DNA of 64,000 bases, from positions 522,001-586,000 of the forward strand of contig CAJNDT010003035.1 of assembly GCA_905221615.1 (NCBI GenBank). The letters run 5' to 3'. Shown piece after piece: positions 1 to 10,866 of this stretch (its first letter is position 1; every line of letters starts with the position of its first letter). Source of the stretch: Symbiodinium sp. CCMP2592 (lineage: Eukaryota; Sar; Dinophyceae; Suessiales; Symbiodiniaceae). A program made the position numbers and the translations under genes. A model generated the notes under the pieces. That model worked only from the letters and a program-made list of their open reading frames with translations. It was not told the DNA's origin and did not search any database.

Positions 1-361
1 TATCTGCTGTTTTGTCGCGGGGGACCACGTCGTGTTCTACTTTGGGAATTCCGATGTTGACTGAAACTGACATCTTCAGAACCCTCGCATGAAGACTTGT
101 TGAAATCTCCCTGCACCGCAGACTGCAAGCTACGACCTGAACAACATGCGGCCGAAGCTATGAGCTCTAGACTCTAAGCTCTAAACTGCCCGAAGTCAAC
201 CCTTTGCACTAGAATCCAACCTTTCAAACCCGTCAACCCCTAGACACTAAACCCCTGCACGCCTAAATCCTCAAGTCCTTAACCATGTCACCCTAAAACC
301 TAATCTCAGAAAGCAAGACCTCCAAGCCGTTTCGCTTCGCTTGACAGGCCCCAGAAGCCCC

Positions 362-460
362 AAGCCCATTTGTATTTATTATTATTACTTATTATTAATT
401 ATTACTAACTATTATTGATTATTATTGATTATTATTAATTATTTCTCTTAATATCAGTAT
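362..460. repeat. ATT/AAT-rich low-complexity tract
   Basis: Imperfect trinucleotide microsatellite of ATT, TTA and GATTATT words. It separates a stretch of CCCTAAA-like words from unique sequence. No gene is seen in the first 1.1 kb; the small open frame across 462-662 has no protein-like features that I recognise. Confidence 0.8.
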
Positions 461-1160
461 CGTGTTGATTTTGCTACTATATTGTTATTGCTCGTGTTTT
501 CTTAGTCCTTACACCTTCAAAAGGGTTGCGCTGGGCACCAAAGCCCTGAATCCCCAAGCCTATAACCGGCCTTGCAGACTTACACTAACCTTTAGAGAAC
601 CCTTCAAGGAAGCTTTAGAGGAAGAGGAACTCTTGCAAGGGGGCCCCATTAAAGAAATCTAATTGTCATAGAAATCTAGACTACCCTTGAAGGGGACCCC
701 CTTCCAGAAATTTATTTGACGCTTACAGGATACAAGAGCCATGCAGTAGACATCAAGATCCCCGTGCCCTTTAAAGCATAGGGAATCCCAGCAAGAATCA
801 TCCTAAATCCCTAAACCCTAAACCCTAAACCCATCCTAAATCGATGTTCCAACTTTTTGGGGTTCTCTATAAACGAAACCCAGGCCTGTCCTTCAGTCGC
901 AATGCCGACTCTGCGGCGAAGATCCACGGGTCTACGTGTCAGCTCGCAACCTGGCATCACTGGGGTTTACCTTAACTTACCAAAGCCTATCGTTTCGCAG
1001 GTTCTTAGTATACACCCTAATTAGTATGAAATTTATGGGGATCCCACAAAAATGTGGGTTTGGGTAGGTTGAGCTAGGGTTTAGGGTTGAGGGAAGGCGC
1101 AGCCCCGCAAGATTCCTATGAGGGTTCCTTGACAAAGTTCCATCATGGCTGTTGTTGCTG

Positions 1161-1266
1161 CTTAGTAGCTGAGTGGATGCACTTGACACTTTTGGGGGTA
1201 ATTTTTACCCACTAAAAGACTGAAAGTTTATACACTTTTTGGTGGACGTATGAACTCAGCAACTAG
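1161..1266 (+). mobile_element. MITE-like element, family D, copy 1
   Basis: One of three dispersed copies of an element of about 100 bp (others at 10,867 and 11,807). The left end reads TTAGTAGCTGAGTGGA and the right end TGAACTCAGCAACTAGG, which are imperfect inverted repeats of each other. The inside carries two CACTTTTTGGG-like words in inverted arrangement. No coding capacity. Confidence 0.75.
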
Positions 1267-1706
1267 GACTGTGAGGGTCATGGGGGTTTGCTGCTTCAGG
1301 GGTTTGGGGCTTCAGGGCTTCAGGTTGCGTCATTCATGCGGCCGGATCTCGGGGGTGACTGCGGAAGTCATTGAGGAAGGAGCTAGGCTCGATGCCCCCG
1401 GTTTTTGACAAAATCTACGGTGTTTTGGGGTTTTCATGAACCCCTTGACTAAGGAAGATCTCCTAAACAACTGGCATTATCCGCTGAGTGTAATTATTCG
1501 CTGATATCATAACATGAGCCCACTTCTAGTTACACTAGTTCAAGGAATGTTCCTCGACCCTCTGGTAGTGGGCTCTTTGGGGAAGAGGCTCCGGGCGCAG
1601 AAAGGCAGCCTCTGGCATCCAGGTTTCAGGGGATTTCCAATACGTGCTTGCTCTTGGGTGAGAGGTGCTTGGCTTTTGGATGCATGTAGCTTTATACAAG
1701 TATACC

Positions 1707-1820
1707 TACTTAAAGGATCACGGGACTTAGTAACTAGGGTTATAATTAGGGTAACTATACTTATAACCCCAATTAAGGTACTTATAACCCTAGTTACTAG
1801 GCCCCATGATCCTCCAAGTA
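1707..1820 (+). mobile_element. MITE-like element, family A, copy 1
   Basis: Full-length copy of the commonest element in the window. The left end is TACTTAAAGGATCACGGG and the right end is the inverted counterpart CATGATCCTCCAAGTA, each bounded by TA. The interior carries CTAGGGTTATAATTAGGG followed by ATAACCCCAATTAAGG, so the whole element can fold into a hairpin. TA flanks fit a Tc1/mariner-type target, which is inference. No transposase. Confidence 0.9.
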
Positions 1821-1911
1821 CCTGTCTGCCGACCGGGGAGCGGTATAGCCGCTCGACCTGGGAGCGGCTAGGGCTTTCTTGTCCCAATGCTTCCTGTTGG
1901 CACGACGATAA

Positions 1912-2009
1912 CTAGGTGGGGCTTTGGGACATTTTATATTTTTCCTTATTGGGCTTAAGAGGATCTTATTTACTAATATTTTTCAAAAGCTTTAAAAGCA
2001 CCGCCTAGA
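1912..2009 (+). mobile_element. MITE-like element, family F, copy 1
   Basis: The ends are CTAGGTGGGGCTTT and AAAGCACCGCCTAG, inverted with one or two mismatches. The interior has TTTGGGACATTTTA and CCTTATTGGGCTTAAGAGG. Near-identical copy at 25,750 and a nested, diverged copy at 10,023. Confidence 0.85.
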
Positions 2010-2039
2010 TAATGATGGGCGATGCAGTGCCAACCGACA

Positions 2040-2072
2040 TACCTACATACATGCATGCATACATACATGCGT
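2040..2072. repeat. CATACATG-type microsatellite
   Basis: Short run of CATACATG/CATGCATG words inside unique sequence. The surrounding 2,010-2,700 contains nothing else that I recognise. Confidence 0.6.
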
Positions 2073-2708
2073 GTGAATGCATCAGTCTTTGCTTGGCTTG
2101 TGCGGGTATCTAGCATGTGTGAGTCGACACATGTTGTCGATATGGGTCTAGTCTTGCTGTCTTGTGATCATTCTTCGCCTAGATGTACTGCGCAGCGTGT
2201 CGCGCTACAAGGCTACCTTACAGTCATTTGACGTGATTCCGATGTAAATTCAGTTAGTCGCATTGGCCATAACATCCTGGGAACAAGGCTAGCGCCAACC
2301 AGACCGGGCTAATTATGCACTCCAAATGGAAGCATTGTCAGCCTGGAATTCAACTCCCATACCAGCACAGCCCACACCGCCGAGGCATACCGATGGAGCC
2401 ACTGGGACTGTCTAGCTGTAAAATTGCCTGGATCCCGCACGACCCCTGTAAAGGTATGTCATACCATAGTTGCATGGACCATTAGGGTCAGGGGTGCTTC
2501 ATCCCCTCATCCTGATCCGGTGTTTCGTTGTTTTGGCTGGCTTCCCTGCTGACGGCCTCTATCAGCTTAGTTGGTTTAGGACGTTATACGTGTGTTACAA
2601 AAAAAGATTTCCCAGGTTCTATGGACATATCCATTACTGCTCGGGGTTCTGAAGGGCGCTAGAAGTGCTTCAAGTTTTAGGCTTAGGGTCGAGGTTGCTT
2701 AGAGGGCC

Positions 2709-2822
2709 TACTTCAAGGATCACGGGACTTAGTAGCTAGGGTTATAATTAGGGTAACTATACTTATAACCCCAATTAAGGTACTTATAACCTTACTTACT
2801 AAGTCCCATGATCCTCCAAGTA
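2709..2822 (+). mobile_element. MITE-like element, family A, copy 2
   Basis: Full-length copy with TA at both edges, left end CTTCAAGGATCACGGG, right end CCCATGATCCTCCAAG. It shares the uncommon CACGGG variant with the copy at 1,707, so the two are probably close relatives. Confidence 0.9.
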
Positions 2823-3517
2823 AGCCTCGGCGCTTCCTGACTTTGATGCGGGTTCGCAGCAAGTCGAATAGCTGAGACCTAGAAGTGTCCTTTCCTTCTT
2901 AGGGTTTCCTATTATGATTTCCCTTATAAAGGGTAGGTTATTGAGGGTCCTGGTAGGGGTTCAGGGGTTGACTGCCATGCCGAGGTGCCCAGGGCCCTTA
3001 TCACATCCCAGGACAGGGGGGGCCGGGGGTTCTTGATGTTGGCGTCCTTGTTTTGTTCCACAAAGACCCTAAACAACCCTCGTCATAGACCACTTGGGTC
3101 CCTTCATACTCTGAAGCGGGCGACCTTGTCAAAAGCAGGGGGTTTACGGGTAATACTTGGGATATGAAGTTTACAAAAAACCGCCGAATAAGTTAACCTT
3201 TTGAAGACCTGTAATGAAGATCAGGAACCATAAGAGTGCCCTTTGGCATGCTCATACATGCTCTACATATGAAAACCATACCAGGGAGCCCTAGAAGGTA
3301 GGTGTAGGGCTAAGCTATAGGCTTGTCGGTGCCACAGGTTTCTCAAAGCGGCGCCTTCCCAAACTCCCCTCTTGTAGTCTCTGTAAAAAATACAGTATAT
3401 CCCAAAACCCTGCTACGACAATTAAGCGAAGGGCTGCGAAATGGGATGTCTTTATAAGTATGCATGTATGTCGTAGGTGTCTCGGCGGGCGCTTCTTCGC
3501 CCTTTTCTTCGGGTTCT

Positions 3518-3615
3518 CTATTATTATTATTATTATTATTATTATTAGTAGTAGTATTATTCTCTTATTATTATTATTAGTATTATTATTATTAGTAGTA
3601 GTAGTAGTAGTAGTG
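3518..3615. repeat. TAT/AGT trinucleotide microsatellite
   Basis: A run of ATT repeats passes into AGT/GTA repeats. The same AGT/GTA class recurs at 32,158 and 62,823. The poly-Ile and poly-Val frames it creates are not taken as protein. Confidence 0.85.
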
Positions 3616-3737
3616 TTAAAGCCGATAGTGGGAAAAAAAGGGTTTCCATATTACAGAGAGGGCGACCTCCGGAACTAGTGCAAGGGTATTTTCAGTTCGG
3701 TCACCCACACGGGCAGCGAAAGGCATAGGCTTTGTGA

Positions 3738-3795
3738 TAGTTGGGTAACGTTTTAGATTCTAATGGATATTTAAGCCCAAGAAGGAATAGAAGTG
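3738..3795 (+). repeat. Single-copy relative of the 34.9-kb minisatellite
   Basis: The sequence TAGTTGGGTAACGTTTTAGA followed by TATTTAAGCCCAAGAAGGAA matches the start of the tandem array at 34,911 (TAGTTGGGTAACATTTTACA) and its repeat core (TACTTAAACCCAATAAGGAA). It is a lone unit in otherwise unique DNA. Confidence 0.65.
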
Positions 3796-4554
3796 TAGAT
3801 GTTGGAACCAGAAACCCTAAACCTTAACCCAAGCATGGACTCCTAGGAGAGCACTGACAGGAAATTCCTTGCAGACGCGGCACGAAATCTTTTGCGAGCG
3901 GGACTGTTCTGCAACTTGGAGCATGCTAGATCCTGTACTGCTCTTAGGAATTCTTTTCTACTTTTCTTGCTGAATAAGTGGTTCTAAGGGCGGCTAAGGA
4001 TCTTGTTCGATTTCCCTAGCTGTCCTTGCCATACTTATTCCCTTAATTGTAGTCTGTTCCTTTCGATTGCTTCTTCCATGATGAGGCGCCATTGCAAGAA
4101 ACGTAGGTAACCCCAGAAAGTAACCCTAAGTTGGCTACCACTTCGCTGTTTTGTATGAGCGGGGAGCAAATTGTTGGCAAGTTTGAGGTACATTTTAGGC
4201 AAAATTCGGTAAACTTGAATTTCGATTGAAGGGTAGGATTTTTTGCGCAAAATTTACTTCCCCTGGCTGGCCATCGCTTGGTAAAGTTTGCTTCCTTGCC
4301 TTGTGCCATTTGAGCAGGATGGCCGGGAGGATGATGGTGAGGATGGTTGTGAGATATTTCGATGCAAGCGTTCGGGAGACCAAGTTCGGGGAGTCGGGGA
4401 GTCGGGGAGGATAGGTGACAGGATGGCCGGTAGCATGGTCCGGAGGCAAATAAAGACCAGCGAGGTCGATGGGAAGGATGATCGGGAGGATGATGACAAG
4501 GACAATATTTGGAGAACATAAAAGGTTATCATTGCTTGCCCGGAAACCGTTCTC

Positions 4555-4992
4555 ATGACCTCAAGCCTTAAACCCTTAAACTTAAATCCCATAATTTCGA
4601 AACTTCAAACCATGCTTAAAATTTTGAGACCAAAGAACACTCAACCCTGTCCCTTACATGCCGCCACCCAAAAACGTAAGCGCTCATCCCTATCTGATCT
4701 GTTCTTCGGGGCTACTCTGGGGCTGCACTGCTGCACACAAGACCCGCAACCTGGTCCCTGGCAAAGACTTGAGGAAGTTCAGATTTCGATAGGGCATTAT
4801 TGGCTGCACAAGGGTATTCAGGTTCTCAGAAGTCATTGGTGCGAAATTAAGGTTTACGTTACCATAACAGATACATTTTTTAAACAACATGTTTTCATGT
4901 CGTGGTATTTAAGCCCAACTTGGAAAGCAACGTTGCTGCTTGTGCAGAAGGTGACAAACACAGCATGCTCGTGGAGATCCGGCCGTAGCTAA
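4555..4992 (+). CDS. Weak open-frame candidate, 145 codons
   Basis: Open plus-strand frame with ATG start and stop. It opens with a Ser/Thr/Lys-rich stretch translated from CCTTAAACCC-like words, which is a bad sign. The second half is more protein-like, with aromatic residues and a balanced composition (for example HYWLHKGIQVLRSHW). No domain, signal peptide or membrane segment is recognised. A 66-codon frame lies opposite at 4,690-4,890. The flanks at 4,000-4,550 and 5,000-5,690 look unique and hold nothing I can name. Most likely chance; alternatively the tail of an exon. Confidence 0.12.
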   Translation: MTSSLKPLNLNPIISKLQTMLKILRPKNTQPCPLHAATQKRKRSSLSDLFFGATLGLHCCTQDPQPGPWQRLEEVQISIGHYWLHKGIQVLRSHWCEIKVYVTITDTFFKQHVFMSWYLSPTWKATLLLVQKVTNTACSWRSGRS

Positions 4993-5699
4993 TCTATGAG
5001 AACCAGCCCATCCATGCTTGAACCGTGGGGACGACTGCCACTGTTAAAGCGTCCATGTCTGCTTGAAGCCTAAGCTGACTACATTCATCGAGGTATGTTA
5101 TTGCATGGGAATCCGGCAAGTAGTAGTAATAACAAAACCACTGTATGTATCCTACTATACTGTATGAGCAGATCAGAAATTATTAGTAGTATATATATAT
5201 ATATATACCAATATAAGAATAACTATTATTAGTATATATTATCGCACATCTCCCAATTCCGAGGCAAGCTCGCTCATGGCACGGGGCGACTACGCTTCGG
5301 GGCAACAACTTGGGAAAAGTTCAGACAAATCGGCTGTGGGTTTTCCGGTATATGATGGGCTTCCGCTTGAATTCATAGCAGAACCGCAGTACCTACATTG
5401 GGCTATCTCGAATCATGTGGGTTTTCTCTGTCTGCCACATCTGTTCGCGGCAACTTGAGTGCAAATTTATCGTCCTTCACCGAATTCTGCACTGAACCGT
5501 CATCCTGGCGTAGCTGCGATTGCATCAACTGAGTTCCACAAGAAAGTGCCGATGTAAGATCAGCCGCAAAGCGAACCCAAACTCGGATAGGTTTTGCTTG
5601 CCGGTCGTAATCCCCAGGCCCACGCCAACTGAAGTGTACATGCCCGAATCAAACCCCCAAACATCCGAAAACCTTGAACCCGAAACCCCAAGCCTCACA

Positions 5700-5803
5700 T
5701 ACGGTTGATGATATAAATCCTGCATTACCCATAATAAGGAATATACGGTAATTATGGTATATTCCTTATTATGGGTCATGCAGGATTTATATCATCAACC
5801 GTA
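5700..5803. mobile_element. Near-perfect hairpin element, family L (single copy)
   Basis: Inverted repeat with arms of about 46 bp separated by about 10 bp. The arms begin TACGGTTGATGATATAAATC and differ at one visible position (CATTACCC against CATGACCC). The edges are TA on both sides. No second copy is present in the window. The near-identity of the arms suggests a recent insertion. Confidence 0.85.
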
Positions 5804-6415
5804 GGAGCCTAAATCATTGAAAATACCTTTCCTACAGGTTCCTTATTTGTATTGTACTATGAAGGTGCCCAAAGTTTTACTCAAGTATTGAGGCCCCTAC
5901 ATTTAACCAGAAAGCCCATCCGAGGCATACGTGGTGCGATCGGGCCATGGGTCCAAAGCCGCAGAGGAAGAAATCGACGTCATTCGTCTTTAGACACGGG
6001 GCATTTCAGAGAACGAAGGACTCGAAAGCTTTAATGAGGGCGATTTGGCGGTTCACCACCAGAGCCGACCTGCCCGCTGCACACCCACATCCTGCCCGAA
6101 ATGCAAGGTTTGGAAGTGGAGCGATAAGTTCAGCCGTCTTCAGTGGATGAGATCGCCGCCGGGTGGAGTTCAGCTTGGCTTTGGCAGACGCTGGCACAGG
6201 TCGTTTTCATGGTGTTCTTTTGGTTTCGGGAGTCCATTGCAGAGGTGTTTCTTCGGGGTTCGTGCATGCGGAGTTGCCGTTTTGATATAGGTCTGGATGC
6301 ACGTTTGCAATTTAGGATTGGAGGCTAATCCTGGGGATCTGGCGCATTTTTTTGCCCCGCCAGGTCTCAGCCCTGACTCACCAAAACCAAATCCCAGACC
6401 GGACTTCGACATGTA
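5804..6415. other. Unique sequence, no gene recognised
   Basis: Low-repeat stretch with several overlapping open frames of 60-80 codons on both strands (for example 6,045-6,290 plus and 6,170-6,412 minus). None shows a motif or clear splice edges that favour one frame. Confidence 0.5.
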
Positions 6416-6522
6416 ATATAGGGGCCTAAATAATTACCTATAATATTGTGGGGGTTCCTTAATATGATTATAGTATAATGGGCCCCAAAACCCCTATTCT
6501 AATTCTTAAGGCCCCTATATTA
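6416..6522 (+). mobile_element. MITE-like element, family C, copy 1
   Basis: Left end ATATAGGGGCCTAAATAATT and right end TTAAGGCCCCTATATT are inverted repeats. The interior has GGGGGTTCCTT and TATAATGGGCCCCAAAACCC. This is the reference copy of a family with more than fifteen relatives here, nearly all in the same orientation. Confidence 0.9.
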
Positions 6523-7714
6523 AACGATTGGAGCCTTGAGGCGTGGGAACCGCAGTCCGTAAGCAATGCGAAGTCGCTGAGGATCCAACTGCCGGAGATC
6601 TGCACGTCGTCCTCCTGCAAAAGCAAAATCTCGGCGGTCACTGTGGCGAGGTTCCCATGAAAAATGCAGTCCTTGTCGACCCTTCAAGCCGCAAACCCCT
6701 AACTGATATGTTGCCTTTGACAGCTTGTGTTGCTACAGACATCGTCTCAAGTTGTACTGTTTAGGCTTGCTGAGCTGTTTGCGGGTTTTTCTTCGGCTGT
6801 GGTATTGCCTGACACATGCCTGGTTGTTGCTGCAATCCGTAATTTTGAGTCATGGAACACCACGCCGCCAAAGCTATGATACGCCTCACTCAGCCTGAAC
6901 TCGAGACCCTTTCAATCCTTCCAGCATAGAAGCTTCGATAACTGGTATGCCTGGGGTGCTTGCATAATCCAAACTCCTGTTTAAGATATGAGAAACACCC
7001 CATACCAGGGCGAGCGGTACGTTGCCGGCGTGGGTGAATTGCCTGCGCATGCCCAAACGTTTGTCCTAGGTAAGTCATCTTTAGGCATTCCTGAGGCTGT
7101 GACCCACTATGTCGGAATATGACGCAGATTGGAGGTTGCAGAGGAACAGTTTTCGCCACACGAATTCAGATCATGCCTTCGAGCCCAACACTCATATTCG
7201 CTGAACAAGCATCAGCACTTTACTTGGTCGCAGTAACGTTGGTAGAAGCGATTTTCGGCTTCGCTCCAGTCCTTGTATCGGCAGGGTCACCTGGTTCCAT
7301 CATTCTCCCCCCTCGGATCGTCGTAAGGAAGTGTCAGCAAACACAAGTAGCAGCGTGACATGCATGCGGACTAGACACGCGCTACAACAAATCGTTTCGC
7401 TTGACATCATCGTGCCAGGAACTACATGGTCTTTGGCTTGTCCGATGGCACCTCAGACAGACAGTTCGAACCCGAAGGCACAAGACACGGTTTTGGACCT
7501 GAGAAGCAAGTCTTTGCGTGTCGTGGCAGCGGTGTAGAGATGTCCGGGAAGGAATGCACTGTCAATCGCAAGGCAGAGTTTCGAGTACAATCGTGAACCG
7601 TCCTGGGCGTTGTGTAATTAAACTGCACAGCCCCCGACGTCTGAAACCGACCGTTTTTCCCTGAACTTTAAGCATTTAAACTCAAAACTCTAACCCTAGA
7701 CCTTACACCCCTAA
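6523..7714. other. Unique sequence, no gene recognised
   Basis: About 1.2 kb of low-repeat DNA. Open frames of 60-90 codons occur on both strands (6,543-6,764 plus, 6,890-7,159 minus, 7,119-7,358 plus). The 7,119 frame has a hydrophobic stretch (ALYLVAVTLVEAIFGFAPVL) that could be a membrane segment, but nothing supports transcription. Confidence 0.45.
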
Positions 7715-7799
7715 ACTACTACTATTTGGGAAGCTCCTTATTATAATTGTAGCACAATGGACCCCCAAACCCTGTTCTAATTATTAAGGCCCCTCTAGT
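7715..7799 (+). mobile_element. MITE-like element, family C, copy 2 (left-truncated)
   Basis: The right part of family C is clear (CTCCTTATTATAATTGTAGC, then TTCTAATTATTAAGGCCCCT). The left end with GGGGCCTAAATAATTA is missing and replaced by CCCTAAACT-type words. Confidence 0.75.
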
Positions 7800-8132
7800 A
7801 ATGGTCCGGGCTGTATGTTTTCGCCTTTGCTGCCAGGCTCGAAGCATCATACTCTTACTTACCTGAGTAGACATCCTCTAGCTTTCATAAGGGTACCAGA
7901 ATCCCTAGGTGCTCCCAAACTTTAACCTCTAGTTCCCGTAGGATACTGGGCAAGCAAGTAAGTAACTCGGTTCTGCGGCAAGTGCAACTCCTAGCCTTAG
8001 CCTAAGCTTCGGTTAAGGGTTTAGGGTTTAGGGTGGATTTGGGCACAAGAAGGGCGCCAGGACACGGTGAATGTGGAGCCTGCTTGGTTGAAGGACTTAG
8101 CAAGGTCTAGGCTGTTGCAGAATCCCCTGCAT

Positions 8133-8232
8133 TACTTAAAGGATCATGGGACTTAGTGTCTAGGGTTATAATTAGGGTAGCTATACTTATACCCCCAATT
8201 AAGTTACTTATACGCCTCCATGATCCTTCAAG
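8133..8232 (+). mobile_element. MITE-like element, family A, copy 3 (internal deletion)
   Basis: The left end TACTTAAAGGATCATGGG is intact. Before the right end CATGATCCTTCAAG the TTACTAAGTCC segment is missing, so the element is about 13 bp short and the right TA is lost. Confidence 0.85.
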
Positions 8233-8727
8233 CAGGGAGTTGGAGGGTTGCAGTAACAAGTCCTTCCAGCTGACCAAGGCAAGGTCGCTTGGAATTCCAT
8301 GGAGTTTGACTACCACTTCTTGCCATTCCTGTCTGTGGGGGTGCCTCGGCACCAGTGGTGATGCAAAAAGCAAGGTAGAAGTTGGGATCCTTCAAGGGAA
8401 GTGGAGGCAGTCTCATGATATGCTAGAAATCTCTCCGTTGCGCGCAGCTGCAACCAGTGATTCGGAACCGAGCTCCTCTTTTCCGTCCCTTAGCATCAGC
8501 ATCGTGTTCTCACGACCCCGCACCTCAGAGTGGGTGAGGCAGGTAGCCTTAAAAGCAGGGCCGTGAAACTTCTTCCAAGGCACGTTACAGCATGCACGGG
8601 GCCCCAGGCCGTCGACACTGCAACTTACAGGATAAAAGAACGCGTCTCAGGCCCAGGCGCTATGTATTCGTTTGCTGCATATTTGAGCAAGGCCCTTACC
8701 CAGTTCCACTCAAATGATCCAAACCCC

Positions 8728-8850
8728 TGAACCCTAAACCCCAAACCCTAAACCCAATGCCCCAAACCGAACCCTAAACCCCAAACCCTAAGCCCGACGC
8801 AATGCCCCAAACCGAAACCCAAACCCTAAACCCCAAACCCAACTTCTAAA
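8728..8850. repeat. Degenerate CCCTAAA telomere-like tract
   Basis: Interrupted CCCTAAACCC words mixed with CCCCAAACCG and a roughly 40-bp repeating phrase containing CAATGCCCCAAACCGA. The opposite-strand version (GGTTTGGGGTTTAGGG) occurs at 9,438-9,600. Confidence 0.8.
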
Positions 8851-9200
8851 GTCCCCAACCCAGCTATGACCTCCTTGGCCCTTCACCTTACCTTTGGATA
8901 GTAGGGAATGGAGGAATGGGGTACAATTATAACTACTATTATAACAATTATAGCTACTGTTATATACTACCAGTCTTAGATAGCCAAAGGGGGAACTTTA
9001 AACTTTTTGGCCTTATATATTTGGTCTGTCTTAGAAAGTTTAAACTTTTTTGGGCCCGGTTATTGAAGGAGAGAGCATTCTTCCATTCCCAACTAACTAA
9101 AGGTAAGTCACGAGTCTGAGGAGTTAGGGGCCAAGCGGATGCCCATCTCGTCCTTAGTGGCACCTGCGTCTGCACCTAACAAAGGGGGGCTATATTTAGC

Positions 9201-9248
9201 GGTTTAGGGTTTAGGGTTTAGGGTTTAGGGTTTAGGGTTTAGGGTTTC
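9201..9248 (+). repeat. Perfect interstitial (TTTAGGG)n array
   Basis: Six to seven uninterrupted TTTAGGG units, the cleanest telomere-type array in the window. It lies between unique DNA on the left and a GGTTCGAATTACCC phrase on the right. Confidence 0.9.
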
Positions 9249-9437
9249 GGGTTCGAATTACCCATTCAATGGCATTTTGGCATTCCGGAATAATTGCTAT
9301 CGTAAAACATACCCCCAAAAAGCCCAATTAGCAGGCTCCGAAGTTTGCCCGAACATTGAGACTTCACGGTAGGTCAAGGGAGCCATGCAGCTGCCGAAGC
9401 CCCGCAGTCGGTTAAAGCTTTCAATAGCGTCAGATTG

Positions 9438-9600
9438 CGGTTTGGGGTTTAGGGTTTGGGGTTCGGTTTGGGGCATTGGGTTAAGGGTTTGGGGTTTAGG
9501 GCTTAGGGTTTGGGGGTTAGGGTTTGGAGTTTAGGGTTTGGGGTTTAGGGCTTAGGGTTTGGGGGTCAGGGTTTGGAGTTTAGGGTTTAGGGTTTGGGAG
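9438..9600 (+). repeat. Degenerate TTTAGGG/TTTGGGG tract
   Basis: Mixed GGTTTAGGGTTTGGGG words with an imperfect higher-order repeat of about 50-60 bp (GGGCTTAGGGTTTGGGGGT occurs twice). Confidence 0.8.
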
Positions 9601-9887
9601 TGTTGGGATGTTTTGGGTTACTTAGTTCATTGGTAGCTACAAGTGGACAAGTGGGATTGTTAAGCTACCCCCCATAAACCGACTTAACTACCCCCATGAA
9701 CCTCCAAGTAAGCCCTCAACCCCTCAATCCCAAAGCCCAAGAACTGTCCCTAAACCCTGAACCCCCAGACCTCTAAACCCTACAGATTTTTTCAGATGAG
9801 GCCCGGGGTGGATACTTGTTCGCCGCCTCCGACAAGGCTATGCTCGCCGCTCGGAGGAAAACACCAGAGATTTGGGGGTTTGTAGTT

Positions 9888-10002
9888 AAAATAGGGACCT
9901 AAAATAATTACCATCATGCCAATTTGGGGGGTCCTAAATAATTACCATAATGTTAATATAGGGGCCTAAATAATTACCGTAATGCTAATTTGGGGTTTGT
10001 AG
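9888..10002 (+). repeat. Truncated family C left-end repeats
   Basis: Three successive left-end fragments of family C (GACCTAAAATAATTACCAT, CCTAAATAATTACCATAAT, GGGGCCTAAATAATTACC), about 50 bp apart, each followed by a short AATTTGGGG-like tail or a fresh start. This looks like partial tandem duplication of the left half. Confidence 0.7.
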
Positions 10003-10213
10003 TTAATATAGGGACCTAACTACTAGGTAGGCCTTTGGGACATTTTACAGATTCCCTTATTGGGCTTAATAGGACCCTATTTACGAATATTTCTCAGAGG
10101 CTTTAAAGGGCCAACCTGGAATAATTACCATAATACTAATTTGGGGGTTCCTTCTTATACTCGTGATATCATGGGCTTCAAAAGGCTATTCTAATTATTC
10201 AGGCCCCTATCTT
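10003..10213 (+). mobile_element. Family C element split by a nested family F insertion
   Basis: Left fragment AGTTAATATAGGGACCTAA stops at about 10,020. The C sequence resumes as AATAATTACCATAATACTAA at about 10,119 and runs to the right end CAGGCCCCTATCTTA. The intervening piece is family F, showing F inserted after C. Confidence 0.8.
10023..10118 (+). mobile_element. MITE-like element, family F, copy 2 (nested)
   Basis: Ends CTAGGTAGGCCTTT and AAAGGGCCAACCTGG, diverged from the 1,912 and 25,750 copies. The interior TTTGGGACATTTTACAGATT and TTATTGGGCTTAATAGGA is clear. It lies inside the left end of a family C element. Confidence 0.8.
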
Positions 10214-10306
10214 AAAGGGTAAACCCCCGAGCATCCCCAAACCAGATGATCTGCTTGGAAGCGTCGAGGGCACAGCTGGCGAAATTGAAGATGCCTTTTT
10301 GGAGAA

Positions 10307-10411
10307 ATGGGGGTTTCCGACAATTAGGGGTACCTTATTTTGGGGTTCTTATAATAAGGATCCTACTATTTAGGGTACTATATATAGGGCCCCCTGTTTT
10401 CGGAAACCCAA
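10307..10411 (-). mobile_element. MITE-like element, family B, copy 1
   Basis: The ends are ATGGGGGTTTCCGACAATTA and TTTTCGGAAACCCA, inverted repeats. The centre contains ATAATAAGGATCCTACTATT. Compared with the 29.4-kb copies it lies in the opposite orientation. Confidence 0.85.
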
Positions 10412-10866
10412 ATCGGAGGGCAGAGAGAGAGGCTTCGTGCTTGCAGACGTGATGCCTAAGTAAGAAACCTGACGGAACATGCGCCAAAGGGTGGTTGCGG
10501 AGATAACCTTCCGGCTTTGTCTTGCATGATGCTATGCCACACATCTTATGCTATAGTATCTTCTTGTTTGTTGAAGCAGAATGGGCGTGGTTGGATCTGC
10601 AATTGTAGCCGGTCTCAGCTGCAAGTCCTCCTTGAGCGTAGAGGACACACTAAATGCCGTACCCTACAGAGCAAACATCTTGCATTCGTGCTTTTGTGTT
10701 TGTGCTTCTTCACCCATGGGTTTGCGGGCCTTATGCGCAAACCCTGTTGCTACTCCTCGGACTTCGCGCCTACACGCTAAACTACGTCTCAGGTCTACAT
10801 GATCTCAATGATGTCGCTTGGCCGGTCAAAGGGCCTTCTGGTCCGAATTGAGGATGGCCTAGTCTG

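Noticed and set aside
1514..1915. 133-codon plus frame and 115-codon minus frame
   Set aside because: Both run through a family A element, whose palindrome keeps the frames open on both strands.
8156..8566. 136-codon plus-strand frame
   Set aside because: Its first third is translated family A sequence; the remainder has no supporting feature.
9244..9260. GGTTCGAATTACCC as a tRNA T-arm/B box
   Set aside because: Upstream is the perfect TTTAGGG array; no acceptor stem, anticodon arm or A box can be drawn.
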